DNA from: Pseudomonas sp. Irchel 3H7
GTDB lineage: Bacteria > Pseudomonadota > Gammaproteobacteria > Pseudomonadales > Pseudomonadaceae
Direction of reading: 5' to 3'
Assembly: GCF_900187605.1 (NCBI RefSeq)
Contig: NZ_FYEA01000016.1
Coordinates: 1 to 64,000 of the forward strand
Length of the DNA: 64,000 nucleotides
Shown: piece after piece, positions 1 to 8,593 of the stretch
Numbering within the stretch: the first letter of the stretch is position 1
Layout of the letters: each line of letters starts with the position of its first letter
Notes under the pieces: model-generated
Told to the model about the DNA's origin: nothing
What the model saw: the letters and a program-made list of their open reading frames with translations, nothing else
Database searches by the model: none
Made by a program: the position numbers and the translations under genes

Positions 1-117
1 TCCAAAACCAGGCAAGCCGCATCCCGCTTGAAATCTGTCGAAAAATATCGTCTGGTCAAACTACACCTCGTCGTTGGGCGTAGATTACCGCCCTTTAGGG
101 GTGTCCAGAATCATTAA

Positions 118-483
118 GCCAGATCAAAAGTAACGCCCAACCCACCAGAAACCGATCCCGCATCCCCCTACGATTCCCTCAACCCCAAAAAACTCCACGA
201 AGCCGCCGAGCGCGCGCTCGATCACTACCTCCTTCCCGCCGGACACATCATGGCCAGCGTCAACGAGCCCGAGCGCATGTACCTCGCCAACCCCAAGTAC
301 GACTCGGAATCCCTCTTGGCCAATGCCAGTGAAACGCTGAGTTCCGCCTCGGAAATGCTCAACAACTTCGCCGCAGCACTCGAACCCTCGCACCGCAAAA
401 CCGCGTTGGGCATCGCGCAGGTGGTGATGTTGGGGGAGTTGGCGGTGAATCAGGCGTTGGATAACGTTGAGGTGAAGGCGTGA
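118..483 (+). pseudogene. DUF6124-family small protein, start codon lost
   Basis: The frame reads S-K-V-T-P-N-P-P-E-T-D then S-P-Y-D-S-L, a helix-rich middle and ends in N-V-E-V-K-A before TGA at 481. This matches the Pseudomonas DUF6124 family of about 120 residues (function unknown), which typically begins M-F-K-V-T-P. Where the ATG would lie (about 121-126) the bases are AGATCA. The frame has a TAA at 115-117 and no ATG, GTG, TTG or CTG before ATG 250. The gene therefore seems to have lost its start by a rearrangement near position 124. A 77-residue product from ATG 250 is possible but would lack the conserved N-terminus. Family assignment is from memory of these proteins. Confidence 0.55.
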
Positions 484-529
484 AGCCTGTCTCGCCATGG
501 GCAGGTGAAATGCTCGTTCACTGATAACA

Positions 530-557
530 AAAAGCCGTCACTTCCAAGTGACGGCTT
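530..557. terminator. Bidirectional intrinsic terminator
   Basis: An 11-bp perfect stem, AAAGCCGTCAC / GTGACGGCTTT, with a 6-base loop lies between the ends of two convergent genes. On the minus strand it is followed by a T run, so it best serves the permease gene. Confidence 0.8.
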
Positions 558-569
558 TCGCTTGCAGAT

Positions 570-1985
570 CTAACCAAACTGACTCGCCGACCCAACCGCA
601 GATTTCGGCTTCCTCAACCGCGTCAACTGATAAGCAATCGCCAACCAGACAAACCACCCCGGCATCACCATCAGCGCAATCCGCGTGTCAGGCCGTAACG
701 CCAGTAACCCCAGCACAAACCCCAAAAACGCCAACGAAAACCAAGCCATCGGCACACCGCCCGGCATCTTGTAAGCCGACTTCGCATGCAGATCCGGGCG
801 CTTTTTGCGGTAGGCGATGTAAGACGCGAGGATGGTCGACCAGGTGAAGATCACCAGAATCGCCGACACGGTGGAGACGATGGTGAATGCGGTCATGACT
901 TCCGGCACGATGAATAGCACCAGCACGCCGACCAGCATCAACAGTGTGGTGAACGCCAGGCTCAGCAGTGGCACGCTGTTGCTCGACAGTCGGCGGAATA
1001 TGCCGGGGGCGTTGTCTTGGTTGGCCAGCCCGAACAGCATGCGGCTCGATGAAAACACGCCGCTGTTGGCCGAGGAGGCCGCCGAGGTCAGGACCACGAA
1101 GTTGACGATGCCGGCCGCTGCGGGAAATCCGGCGACGAGGAACAGTTCGACAAACGGGCTCTTGACCGGGGAGACCTGTTGCCACGAGGTCACGGCGATA
1201 ATGCAGGTAAGCGCGAGTACGTAGAACAGGATGATCCGCAGCGGAATCGAGTTGATCGCTTTGGGCAGGGTCTTCTCCGGCGAGCGGGTTTCGGCGGCGG
1301 CGGTGCCGATCAGTTCGGTGCCGGCGAAGGAGAAGATCGCCATTTGAAATCCGGCGAAGAAGCCGAACAAGCCGTTGGGGAACGCTGCCTGTTTGTCCAC
1401 GAGGTGACTCAGGGACGCGGTGACGCCGCTGGGCGAGACGAACGAGCTGGCGATCAGCACGGTGCTGACGCCGATCAGGGTCACGACGGCAATGATCTTG
1501 ATGATCGCGAACCAGAATTCCACTTCACCGAACAACCTGACGGTCAGCACGTTGAGGGCGAACAAGGTTGCCAGCATGCCGACGGCGGGTATCCACGCGG
1601 GTACGTCGGGGAACCAGTACTGGAAGAAGCCGCCGACCACGACGGCATCGCCGATCACCGCCACGCTCCAGCTCAGCCAGTACGACCAGCCGAGGAAGAA
1701 CGCCGCGCGCGGTCCGAGGTAGGCGCCGGCGAAGTCGGCGAAGGTTTTGAAGTTGAGGTTAGACAGGAGCATTTCGCCCATGGCGCGCATGACGAAAAAC
1801 ACGAACAGGCCGATGATCATGTAGATGAGGATGATCGACGTCCCGGAGAGGGCGATGATTTTCCCGGAGCCCATGAACAGGCCAGTACCGATGGCACCGC
1901 CCATGGCCATTAGCTGGATGTGACGATTGCTGAGCGTGCGCTGCAGCGCGGGCTGTTCGAGCAGCCCGGAAGGGGTCGATTTCAT
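570..1985 (-). CDS. cycA: CycA-like amino acid permease (APC superfamily)
   Basis: A 471-residue protein with about 12 membrane segments. It is probably a proton symporter in the inner membrane. It follows E. coli CycA (D-serine/D-alanine/glycine transporter) closely along its length: N-R-H-I-Q-L near residue 20, G-G-A-I-G-T-G-L-F-M-G-S-G-K in the first helix, A-M-G-E-M-L-L-S-N, E-F-W-F-A-I-I-K-I and S-A-A-S-S-A-N-S-G-V-F. Length is normal for the family. It is the last gene of a same-strand group with ornithine cyclodeaminase and a polyamine amidohydrolase (128-bp gap), so its true substrate could instead be an ornithine- or proline-related amino acid. The fold is certain; the substrate is inferred. 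Confidence 0.8.
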   Translation of the reverse strand: MKSTPSGLLEQPALQRTLSNRHIQLMAMGGAIGTGLFMGSGKIIALSGTSIILIYMIIGLFVFFVMRAMGEMLLSNLNFKTFADFAGAYLGPRAAFFLGWSYWLSWSVAVIGDAVVVGGFFQYWFPDVPAWIPAVGMLATLFALNVLTVRLFGEVEFWFAIIKIIAVVTLIGVSTVLIASSFVSPSGVTASLSHLVDKQAAFPNGLFGFFAGFQMAIFSFAGTELIGTAAAETRSPEKTLPKAINSIPLRIILFYVLALTCIIAVTSWQQVSPVKSPFVELFLVAGFPAAAGIVNFVVLTSAASSANSGVFSSSRMLFGLANQDNAPGIFRRLSSNSVPLLSLAFTTLLMLVGVLVLFIVPEVMTAFTIVSTVSAILVIFTWSTILASYIAYRKKRPDLHAKSAYKMPGGVPMAWFSLAFLGFVLGLLALRPDTRIALMVMPGWFVWLAIAYQLTRLRKPKSAVGSASQFG

Positions 1986-2079
1986 TGCAAAACCTCTTGA
2001 TTTTATGTTTTTGAGTTTTGGCAGAAAGTAGGTGTCGAGCGTTCTTGTTAGAGGTGCAGCGGCTAATCACAAGGTCAAT

Positions 2080-2101
2080 CGCCCCCTTTCGCTTGGGGGC
2101 G
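2080..2101 (-). terminator. GC-rich hairpin after ocd
   Basis: A 7-bp stem CGCCCCC / GGGGGCG with an 8-base loop sits just past the ornithine cyclodeaminase stop and ahead of the permease gene. No convincing T run follows, so it may only attenuate transcription or protect the 3-prime end. Confidence 0.35.
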
Positions 2102-2112
2102 GTCATGACCGA

Positions 2113-3165
2113 TCAACTGACGGTGCGCAGACGCGAGGCTTTGGCCGGTTGCGGATCCAGCAGTTGGAAGAGGTTTTTGATGTTGGCTGGTGTCGGCACC
2201 AGGTGGATGCGCTGGCCGATTTGCTGTGCCTGAGCCAGGTCGTTGAGGTAGCGCAGTGAGGAAAAGTCTTCCAGAGCAAAACCCACCGAATCGAACACCG
2301 TCACCTGCGCATCGTTTTCGCGTCCGGTGACTTCGCCCAGCACAATGCGGAAAAACTCGATCACCGGGGAATTGCCTTCCAGTTGCTGAATGTCGCCTTC
2401 AATGCGCGTTTGCGGTTCGAATTCGACGATGACCCGGGCGTTGCGCAGGATGTCGGCGTGCAGCTCGGTTTTACCCGGGCAGTCACCGCCGACCGCATTG
2501 ATGTGCATGCCGGGCTCGATCATTTCGGGGGTCAGAATGGTTGCGTAGGCTTTGTCGGCGGTGACCGTGGTGACGATGTCCGCGCCTTTGACCGCGTCCT
2601 TCACCGAGCTGGCCAGAACCACGTCGATGTCCGGGAACGCCGCGAGGTTGTGCTTCAACTTGAGTGAAGCGTCGCGATCGATATCGAAGATGCGGATTTC
2701 GTTGATGCCCAACATTTCGTGAAAGGCCAGCGCCTGAAATTCACTTTGCGCACCGTTGCCGATCAGGGCCATCGAGGTCGCACCCGGACGAGCCAGCGAT
2801 TTCGCCACCAGCGCCGAGGTTGCGGCCGTGCGTACGGCGGTGGTCAAGGTCAGTTCGCTGAGCAGGGTCGGATAGCCACTCTGCACATCGGCCAGCAGAC
2901 CAAAGGCCATGACCGTCAGCAAGTTCTGCTGGCCGTTGTTCGGGTGGCCATTCACGTATTTGAATGAGTACTGCTGGCCGTCGTCGGTCGGCATCAGCTC
3001 GATCACGCCGTCTGCCGAGTGATTGGCCGTGCGCGGTGATTTATCAAATTGCGCCCAGCGTGCGTAGTCCGCTTCGATGTAGCCGGCCATTTCGCGGATG
3101 GCGCGGCGGATACCGACTTGGGTGAACAGGCGTGCAGCATCATCGACATCAATAAAAAGCGTCAT
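2113..3165 (-). CDS. ocd: Ornithine cyclodeaminase
   Basis: A 350-residue member of the ornithine cyclodeaminase/mu-crystallin family. The family enzyme converts L-ornithine to L-proline and ammonia using bound NAD. The dinucleotide motif G-N-G-A-Q-S-E-F lies near residue 137, and the signature G-G-D-C-P-G-K-T-E-L near residue 226 carries the catalytic Asp of the bacterial enzyme. Length matches the P. putida enzyme. It lies 50 bp downstream of the polyamine amidohydrolase gene on the same strand and is followed by an amino acid permease. The setting suggests catabolism of ornithine or of an amine-derived amino acid, probably under the divergent Lrp-type regulator. Confidence 0.9.
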   Translation of the reverse strand: MTLFIDVDDAARLFTQVGIRRAIREMAGYIEADYARWAQFDKSPRTANHSADGVIELMPTDDGQQYSFKYVNGHPNNGQQNLLTVMAFGLLADVQSGYPTLLSELTLTTAVRTAATSALVAKSLARPGATSMALIGNGAQSEFQALAFHEMLGINEIRIFDIDRDASLKLKHNLAAFPDIDVVLASSVKDAVKGADIVTTVTADKAYATILTPEMIEPGMHINAVGGDCPGKTELHADILRNARVIVEFEPQTRIEGDIQQLEGNSPVIEFFRIVLGEVTGRENDAQVTVFDSVGFALEDFSSLRYLNDLAQAQQIGQRIHLVPTPANIKNLFQLLDPQPAKASRLRTVS

Positions 3166-3215
3166 GTTCTTGTTCTCCGATTCAGATTTTGAAAGGCTGT
3201 AGAGCGCGGCTAGGC

Positions 3216-4259
3216 TCAGCTGCGTTTGCTCTCGAAACCGTGCAGCACGTTGACTGCATTGATGCCGATTTCATCGACCATGTAGCCGCCCTCCATGACG
3301 AACAGGGTCGGGCAGCCGACGCTGGCGATCAGTTCGCCGATGCCGATGAAGTCCTCGCTTTCCAGCAGGAAGTGGCTGATGGGATCGTCCTTGAACGTGT
3401 CGACTCCCAGAGAGATCACCAGCACTTCAGGCGCGAACTGCTGGAGTTTTTTGCAGGCGTGGAGCAGGGCGTTGCGATAGCTCTCCCACGTGGTGTTTTT
3501 CGGCAGGGGATAGTTGAGGTTGTAACCTTCGCCGACCCCCGCGCCGACTTCGTGGCTGTAGCCCGAGAAGTACGGATAGGACACCGCCGGTTCGCCGTGC
3601 AACGAGACGAACATGACGTCGCTGCGCTGGTAAAAAATGTTCTGCGTGCCGTTGCCGTGATGGAAGTCGACGTCGAGCACCGCGACACGTTTGGCGCCCC
3701 GGGTGATGGCTTGTTGTGCGGCAATGGCGGCGTTGTTGAGGTAGCAATAACCACCCATGTATTCGCGCGCGGCGTGATGGCCGGGCGGGCGGCACAGGGC
3801 GAAGGCACTGTCGTGGCCTTCATCGATCAGGGCCAGGCCGGTGAGGGCGATATCGGCGCTGGTTTTCACCGCTTGCCAGGTTGTCGCGGTGATCGGCGAA
3901 CCGGCGTCCATCGCATAAAAGCCAAGCTTGCCGTCGATGAACGTCGGCACCTCTTCGCCGGCCAGATCGCGCACCGGCCAGACCAGTGGCAAGGCGTCGT
4001 GGGTGCGACCGGTTGCGCACCATTCGCTCCAGGCAGTTTCGAGAAAACTGACGTAGCGCTCGCTGTGTGCTTTGACGTAGCACGAGCGATCAAATGCGCG
4101 CGGTTCGACGATCTGCCCGAGGCCGACCTGTTTTACGCGGTTGTGCACGGTGTCGGCCCGACTCGGTTGTTCGAACGACGGCTTGAGCACGCCGTCTTTC
4201 AATTCGGTGCCGTGGTGCAAACGGTGGGAATCACTGAAAACTGTAAACATTCTGCGCAT
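3216..4259 (-). CDS. Acetylpolyamine amidohydrolase (histone deacetylase family)
   Basis: A 347-residue class II-type deacetylase resembling Pseudomonas acetylpolyamine amidohydrolases, which remove acetyl groups from acetylputrescine or acetylcadaverine. The zinc ligands are visible as Asp198 and His200 in V-L-D-V-D-F-H-H-G-N-G and Asp287 in L-G-V-D-T-F. The catalytic His pair is R-P-P-G-H-H-A (161-162) and the transition-state Tyr326 is in M-E-G-G-Y. It is cytoplasmic, with no signal peptide. ATG 4259 is used; ATG 4250 is an alternative and neither has a strong ribosome site. The next gene downstream encodes ornithine cyclodeaminase, which suggests a joint polyamine/ornithine pathway. The exact substrate is not determined. 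Confidence 0.85.
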   Translation of the reverse strand: MRRMFTVFSDSHRLHHGTELKDGVLKPSFEQPSRADTVHNRVKQVGLGQIVEPRAFDRSCYVKAHSERYVSFLETAWSEWCATGRTHDALPLVWPVRDLAGEEVPTFIDGKLGFYAMDAGSPITATTWQAVKTSADIALTGLALIDEGHDSAFALCRPPGHHAAREYMGGYCYLNNAAIAAQQAITRGAKRVAVLDVDFHHGNGTQNIFYQRSDVMFVSLHGEPAVSYPYFSGYSHEVGAGVGEGYNLNYPLPKNTTWESYRNALLHACKKLQQFAPEVLVISLGVDTFKDDPISHFLLESEDFIGIGELIASVGCPTLFVMEGGYMVDEIGINAVNVLHGFESKRS

Positions 4260-4369
4260 CCGTTATTGTTAGCCAGTGCAAATATTCTGTTCCGGCTGGG
4301 CTGCGCTTTCTTTGCTTTGTGTTCGTGGTTTGGTGGATTGATCGGGCGTTTTTACTCAGGAATGGCGTC

Positions 4370-4870
4370 ATGCAGAAAAAAATATCCAAACGCATCAGCC
4401 TCGACGAGACCGACCTGGCGATTCTTGAGTTGTTGCAGGAAGACGCCAGTATTTCCAATGCTGAACTCAGTGAGCGGCTGTCGTTGAGCCTTACGCCGTG
4501 CTGGCGGCGGCGCAAGCGCATGGAGGAGGCGGGAGTCATCAAGGGCTATCAGGCCAATCTGGATCGGCGAATGCTCGGGCTGGATATCATGGCGTTTGTG
4601 CACATTCGTTTTTCCACCCACGCCGACCACGCGCCGGACGCTTTCGAGGCGGTGATTGCGCAATTGCCGCAGGTGGTGGCCTGTCACAAGATCACCGGCG
4701 ATGCCGATTATGTGTTGCAGGTGTTGGCGGAGGATCTTGATCACTACAGTGACTTTATCGAGCAGGTGCTCAGGCGTCAGGTGGGGATTGCGTCGATCCA
4801 GTCCAGCCTGGCGTTGCGTGAGGTCAAGTCCGGTAGCCGTATTGCTATTCCCAAGCCGGGAAAGGACTGA
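4370..4870 (+). CDS. Lrp/AsnC-family transcriptional regulator
   Basis: A 166-residue regulator with an N-terminal helix-turn-helix (D-E-T-D-L-A-I-L-E-L-L-Q-E-D, then S-N-A-E-L-S-E-R-L and C-W-R-R-R-K-R-M-E-E-A-G-V-I) and a C-terminal RAM ligand domain (D-Y-V-L-Q-V near residue 115). ATG 4370 is chosen over an upstream in-frame start because AGGA lies just ahead and family homology begins at M-Q-K-K-I. It is divergent from the deacetylase gene with about 110 bp between starts. Such regulators commonly bind an amino acid and control a neighbouring catabolic operon, here probably the deacetylase-ocd-permease group (inference). Confidence 0.9.
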   Translation: MQKKISKRISLDETDLAILELLQEDASISNAELSERLSLSLTPCWRRRKRMEEAGVIKGYQANLDRRMLGLDIMAFVHIRFSTHADHAPDAFEAVIAQLPQVVACHKITGDADYVLQVLAEDLDHYSDFIEQVLRRQVGIASIQSSLALREVKSGSRIAIPKPGKD

Positions 4871-4977
4871 GTCGGCAGGCATTTAAATCAGCCTTTTCAA
4901 CTGCGGTTTACCCCGATAGCGATGTGCCACAAATCGTGATGGCAATGCGTCATCACGCCGGTCAAAAAGTTCAACGA

Positions 4978-5003
4978 TTGTACAAAAATATAAAGTTGTA
5001 CAA
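4978..5003. promoter_or_regulatory. Tandem TTGTACAA palindromes upstream of a chemoreceptor gene
   Basis: Two identical 8-bp palindromes TTGTACAA occur at 4978-4985 and 4996-5003, 18 bp apart. The second could overlap a -35 element (TTGTAC) with TAGCAT 18 bp further on at 5020-5025 as a -10. They sit in the 414-bp gap between the Lrp-type gene and the chemoreceptor, about 280 bp before its ATG. This looks like an operator for an unidentified dimeric regulator. The remainder of the gap, 5026-5284, has no gene I can support. Confidence 0.4.
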
Positions 5004-5284
5004 GTTTTCGCAAAATTACTAGCATCCCTCCAGACACCTTTGCTGAAACGATAAATCCAGCGTGCAGACGCCCTGTCTGCGACGTGATGGTTTTGTCTGC
5101 CGATGCTCGCGTCGGGTTTCTTTTCGACGCTTCAACAGCATCCGCATTTTGCATTTCCGGGACAGCTGGAGCGTCCCGTATTACGCCTTGGATGACGACC
5201 CCCGAATATCTGGACGGTGACTGTGGTTACCGGAGATCAATTTTTTGTGCCTGGCGTTTCGCGTCAGGGCGTTTGAGGCTGAAT

Positions 5285-7219
5285 ATGGCAGTTGCATCGA
5301 ATTTCCTCGGAGATATCAAAGTTTCCCGCAAGCTGGGCACCGGCTTTGGCATTCTTTTGCTGGCTGTTTTGGCGGTGGCCTTCATTGGCTATAACAGCAA
5401 CAGCGTGCTGGTTGATCGCTTGAGTACGACGCGTCTGATCGGCACGTTGAATGACGCGACGCAAGATATGCGGCTGTCCGAGAAACAGTACGAAGCCGCC
5501 GCTGACGCAGCGTTCGCCGATTCCTATAACGCTCAGTTGAATGTTTTGCAGGGTCTTGTCAGCAAGGCCCTGGAAACGTTGACCCGCGCTGAAAACCAGC
5601 AAGCCTTGAAGGCCTTGCAAACCACGATTGTCGCCTACGACCAGAAGGTCAAACGGCTGATCGCTGCCGATAAGTCGACCACCGATGCCCTGAAACCGCT
5701 GACTGCACTGTCGGACAAGTACGCGCAAACTTTTGCCGGCATGCTTGAGGCCACCACGACGAGTGCGCTGGCGTCTGCCGATGGCGAACGCATTCGGGAT
5801 CTGCGCACGGTGGCCGACTTGCGCAATGGCATGACCACGTTTCGCCTGATGTTGCGTCGTTACATTGCGGTGCCCAACGACGCGAACAAAAACCTGCTGA
5901 TGGAAACCATCGATACCTTTTTGAGTGATATCACCAAGGCGCGTAGCAACTTGCCGGCGACCCTGTCGAGCCAACTGGAAGAAGCGCACGCCGGGATGCG
6001 TCGTTATCGCGAAGTATTGGTGGAAGTGGCCGGGCTGTTTGAGCAGAAGCAGAACATGCGCGAGCAGGTCGACCAGGAAAGCAAGGCGATGGACAAGATC
6101 ATGAATGGCCTGATGGACACCCAGCAGCGCCTGGCGCGTGAAGATCAGCACTCAGCCTTTATTCAGATCGCCGTGTTGACCGTGTTGGCGCTGGTGATCG
6201 GGCTGATTGCTTCGGTGGTCATCTCGCGCCAGATCACTGCGCCGCTGGCGCTGACGGTTGAACTGGCTCGACGGATCGCCAAGGGCGACCTGACGGTACA
6301 GGCCAAATCAAACCGCAAAGACGAGTTGGGCGATCTGCAAAATGCAATGCAGGACATGGCGCAGAACCTGAACACGCTGGTGCAAGGTATCGGCAATGGC
6401 GTCACGCAGATTTCCACTTCTGCGGAAAAACTCTCGGCCATGAGCGAGCAGACCAGCGCGGGCGTGCGTCAGCAAAAAAGCGAAGTGGATCAAGTCGCCA
6501 CGGCGATGCACGAAATGGCTTCGACGGTGCAGGAAGTTGCGCGTAACACGACCGATGCGTCCGCCGCCGCGACCTTGGCCGATCAACAGGCTCGCCACGG
6601 CAGTACAGTGGTGAAGCAGGCGACTTTGCAGATCAGTGAACTCGCTGCGGCCATTGAAGCGTTGGGCGGCGCGATGAACGTGCTGTCCCAGGACAGTGAG
6701 CAGATCGGCAAAGTGATCGATGTCATCAAAGCCGTCGCCGAGCAGACCAATTTGCTCGCATTGAACGCCGCTATCGAAGCCGCGCGAGCGGGAGAGCAGG
6801 GGCGTGGGTTCGCCGTGGTCGCAGACGAAGTGCGCTCGCTGGCGCAGCGCACGCAGGACTCGACCAAGGAAATCGAAGCGCTGATCATCACCCTGCAACA
6901 AGGCGCGCAAGCGGCCTCGACACTGATGGCCTCCAGCCGCGAGCGCACCCTCGATACGGTGGTGTTGGCGCAGAAGGCCGAGCTGGCCATTACCGAGATC
7001 AATCAGTCCATCGGTACGATCCAGGAGATGAGCCTGCAGATCTCGGCCGCTGCCGAGCAGCAAAGTGCCGTGGCCGACGAAATCAATCGCAGCATCGTCA
7101 GCGTACGGGATGTGGCTGACCAGTCGGCTGTTGCCAGTGAAGAGAGTGCGGCTGCGACGGTTGAGTTGGCGTCACTGGGGCAGGACTTGCAGCGAATGAC
7201 TGCGCATTTCCGCACTTGA
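5285..7219 (+). CDS. Methyl-accepting chemotaxis protein with long helical-bundle sensor
   Basis: A 644-residue chemoreceptor: a first membrane helix near residues 16-38, a periplasmic all-helical region of about 250 residues, a second membrane helix, HAMP (P-L-A-L-T-V-E-L-A-R-R-I-A-K-G-D-L) and a cytoplasmic signalling domain. The tip contains E-Q-T-N-L-L-A-L-N-A-A-I-E-A-A-R-A-G-E. The length and helical repeats of the sensor resemble helical-bimodular (HBM) receptors such as P. putida McpS, which sense organic acids; the ligand here is unknown. ATG 5285 is chosen because GAGG lies 8 bases upstream and the signal-anchor begins there. The final residues show no clear CheR-docking pentapeptide. 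Confidence 0.88.
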   Translation: MAVASNFLGDIKVSRKLGTGFGILLLAVLAVAFIGYNSNSVLVDRLSTTRLIGTLNDATQDMRLSEKQYEAAADAAFADSYNAQLNVLQGLVSKALETLTRAENQQALKALQTTIVAYDQKVKRLIAADKSTTDALKPLTALSDKYAQTFAGMLEATTTSALASADGERIRDLRTVADLRNGMTTFRLMLRRYIAVPNDANKNLLMETIDTFLSDITKARSNLPATLSSQLEEAHAGMRRYREVLVEVAGLFEQKQNMREQVDQESKAMDKIMNGLMDTQQRLAREDQHSAFIQIAVLTVLALVIGLIASVVISRQITAPLALTVELARRIAKGDLTVQAKSNRKDELGDLQNAMQDMAQNLNTLVQGIGNGVTQISTSAEKLSAMSEQTSAGVRQQKSEVDQVATAMHEMASTVQEVARNTTDASAAATLADQQARHGSTVVKQATLQISELAAAIEALGGAMNVLSQDSEQIGKVIDVIKAVAEQTNLLALNAAIEAARAGEQGRGFAVVADEVRSLAQRTQDSTKEIEALIITLQQGAQAASTLMASSRERTLDTVVLAQKAELAITEINQSIGTIQEMSLQISAAAEQQSAVADEINRSIVSVRDVADQSAVASEESAAATVELASLGQDLQRMTAHFRT

Positions 7220-7363
7220 TTTTTGGAACGATGAACCTGCGGCGATTTCGAATATTCAAGCGTCGCAGGGCTACCGATGGGGCGTGGTGAGCAGGTGACT
7301 CGGTTCAACAGCAGTTTTTTACCTATAGCCAAGCAAGGTTATAACCCGATATCAGGGGGTGTC

Positions 7364-8143
7364 ATGACCGACTTTCCAGAATCATTCGCGTCTCGCGGAG
7401 GCTGCCAGGGCTGTAAGGACAAAGGCGTGCCGGACATGGATTTCGCCTTCGCTTTTCAGCCCATTGTGGATGTGCGTGATCAAACGATTTTTGCCCATGA
7501 GGCCTTGGTTCGCGGCGTGAAGGGTGAGGGCGCCTTGTCAGTTCTGGAGCAGGTGGACGATCAAAACCGTTATCGATTTGATCAACTGTGTCGAGTGCGG
7601 GCGATTTCCACGGCGGCTGAGTTAGGGATGACGCAGTACTTGTCGATCAACTTTTTGCCGAATGCCGTTTACCGCCCGCAAATGTGCATTCGCAGCACGC
7701 TGGAGTCGGCGCGTGCTCACGGCTTTCCACTGGAGCGCCTGATCTTCGAGGCGGTGGAGGGCGAGCACGTTGAAAGCAATAAGCACTTGATGAATATCTT
7801 GCGTGAGTATCGTGAGTTTGGGTTCAAGACGGCGATCGACGACTTTGGCGCAGGCTATTCCGGCCTTAACTTGTTGGCGGATTTTCAGCCGGATTTGATC
7901 AAGCTGGATATGGCGCTGATCCGCGATATTCACCGTGACCGGGTTCGCCAGACCATCGTGCGTAATGTGGTGAACATGTGCAGAGAGTTGGACGTGGAGG
8001 TGATCGCCGAGGGCATAGAAGTTGCCGATGAAAGAGACTTTCTCGCCGATTGCGGCATTTACCTGATGCAGGGGTACTGGTTCGCCAGGCCTGCCTTCAA
8101 ATCGTTGGCGCAGATCCCGACAAGTGCGTGGCTGAAGCGATGA
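7364..8143 (+). CDS. EAL-domain cyclic-di-GMP phosphodiesterase
   Basis: A 259-residue stand-alone EAL protein. The catalytic signature is present as H-E-A-L-V-R-G, with S-I-N-F-L-P-N, the loop-6 D-D-F-G-A-G-Y-S-G-L, I-K-L-D-M, V-I-A-E-G-I-E and Q-G-Y-W-F-A-R-P. All metal and general-base positions appear intact, so hydrolysis of c-di-GMP to pGpG is expected. A short N-terminal leader carries G-C-Q-G-C-K-D-K-G, a CxxC pair not typical of the bare domain. ATG 7364 is chosen for its strong AGGGGG ribosome site; an upstream in-frame start at 7277 has no support. It follows the chemoreceptor by 145 bp and is probably transcribed alone. Confidence 0.88.
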   Translation: MTDFPESFASRGGCQGCKDKGVPDMDFAFAFQPIVDVRDQTIFAHEALVRGVKGEGALSVLEQVDDQNRYRFDQLCRVRAISTAAELGMTQYLSINFLPNAVYRPQMCIRSTLESARAHGFPLERLIFEAVEGEHVESNKHLMNILREYREFGFKTAIDDFGAGYSGLNLLADFQPDLIKLDMALIRDIHRDRVRQTIVRNVVNMCRELDVEVIAEGIEVADERDFLADCGIYLMQGYWFARPAFKSLAQIPTSAWLKR

Positions 8144-8317
8144 TCGCTTTCAGCTCGCGCTGATCCGCTCGATAACCTGGCTCAGCGCCGGACGTTTGTT
8201 GAGCCTTTGGCGTTGGTAATCCCCTGTCGATGAGCAAAGTTTCATCTTGCCGGGTTCGGCGCAGGCCTAGGATGTTGGCACAAGATCGTCGCTTTTCATC
8301 CCGAGGGGAATCGTGCC

Positions 8318-8530
8318 ATGCGCCTTAATGTCGTCAAAGTGCTGTTGATTACTGCAGCGGTATCGGTGTTGAGTGCCTGTTCGGGCGCGGGTGGCCTGAC
8401 CACCACCAGTTGTTTCTCCAGCGACTGTCAGTCGCCGGAGGGGCGCAACGCCAATACGTTGAAGTTTGGCGGCAACAGTATTGGCAGCAGTCTCAATCAG
8501 TACAGTTCTGGCATGTTGAAGGATGACTAG
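8318..8530 (+). CDS. Small predicted lipoprotein
   Basis: A 70-residue protein with a Lys-containing N-terminus, a hydrophobic stretch and a lipobox L-S-A-C at about residues 18-21, so it should be lipid-anchored after processing. The mature part is short, polar and Ser/Gly/Asn-rich with two further cysteines (S-C-F-S-S-D-C), perhaps forming a disulfide. A clear ribosome site GAGGGGAA precedes the ATG and a terminator follows closely, so it is a free-standing gene. Function is unknown. Confidence 0.75.
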   Translation: MRLNVVKVLLITAAVSVLSACSGAGGLTTTSCFSSDCQSPEGRNANTLKFGGNSIGSSLNQYSSGMLKDD

Positions 8531-8553
8531 ATAAATCAAACCCTGTATGTAAA

Positions 8554-8575
8554 AAGCCCCGCGTATGCGGGGCTT
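8554..8575. terminator. Bidirectional intrinsic terminator
   Basis: A perfect 9-bp stem AAGCCCCGC / GCGGGGCTT with loop GTAT lies between convergent lipoprotein and glycosyltransferase genes. On the minus strand it is followed by TTTTT. Confidence 0.85.
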
Positions 8576-8593
8576 CGTGTTTAGCTGCTGGAT

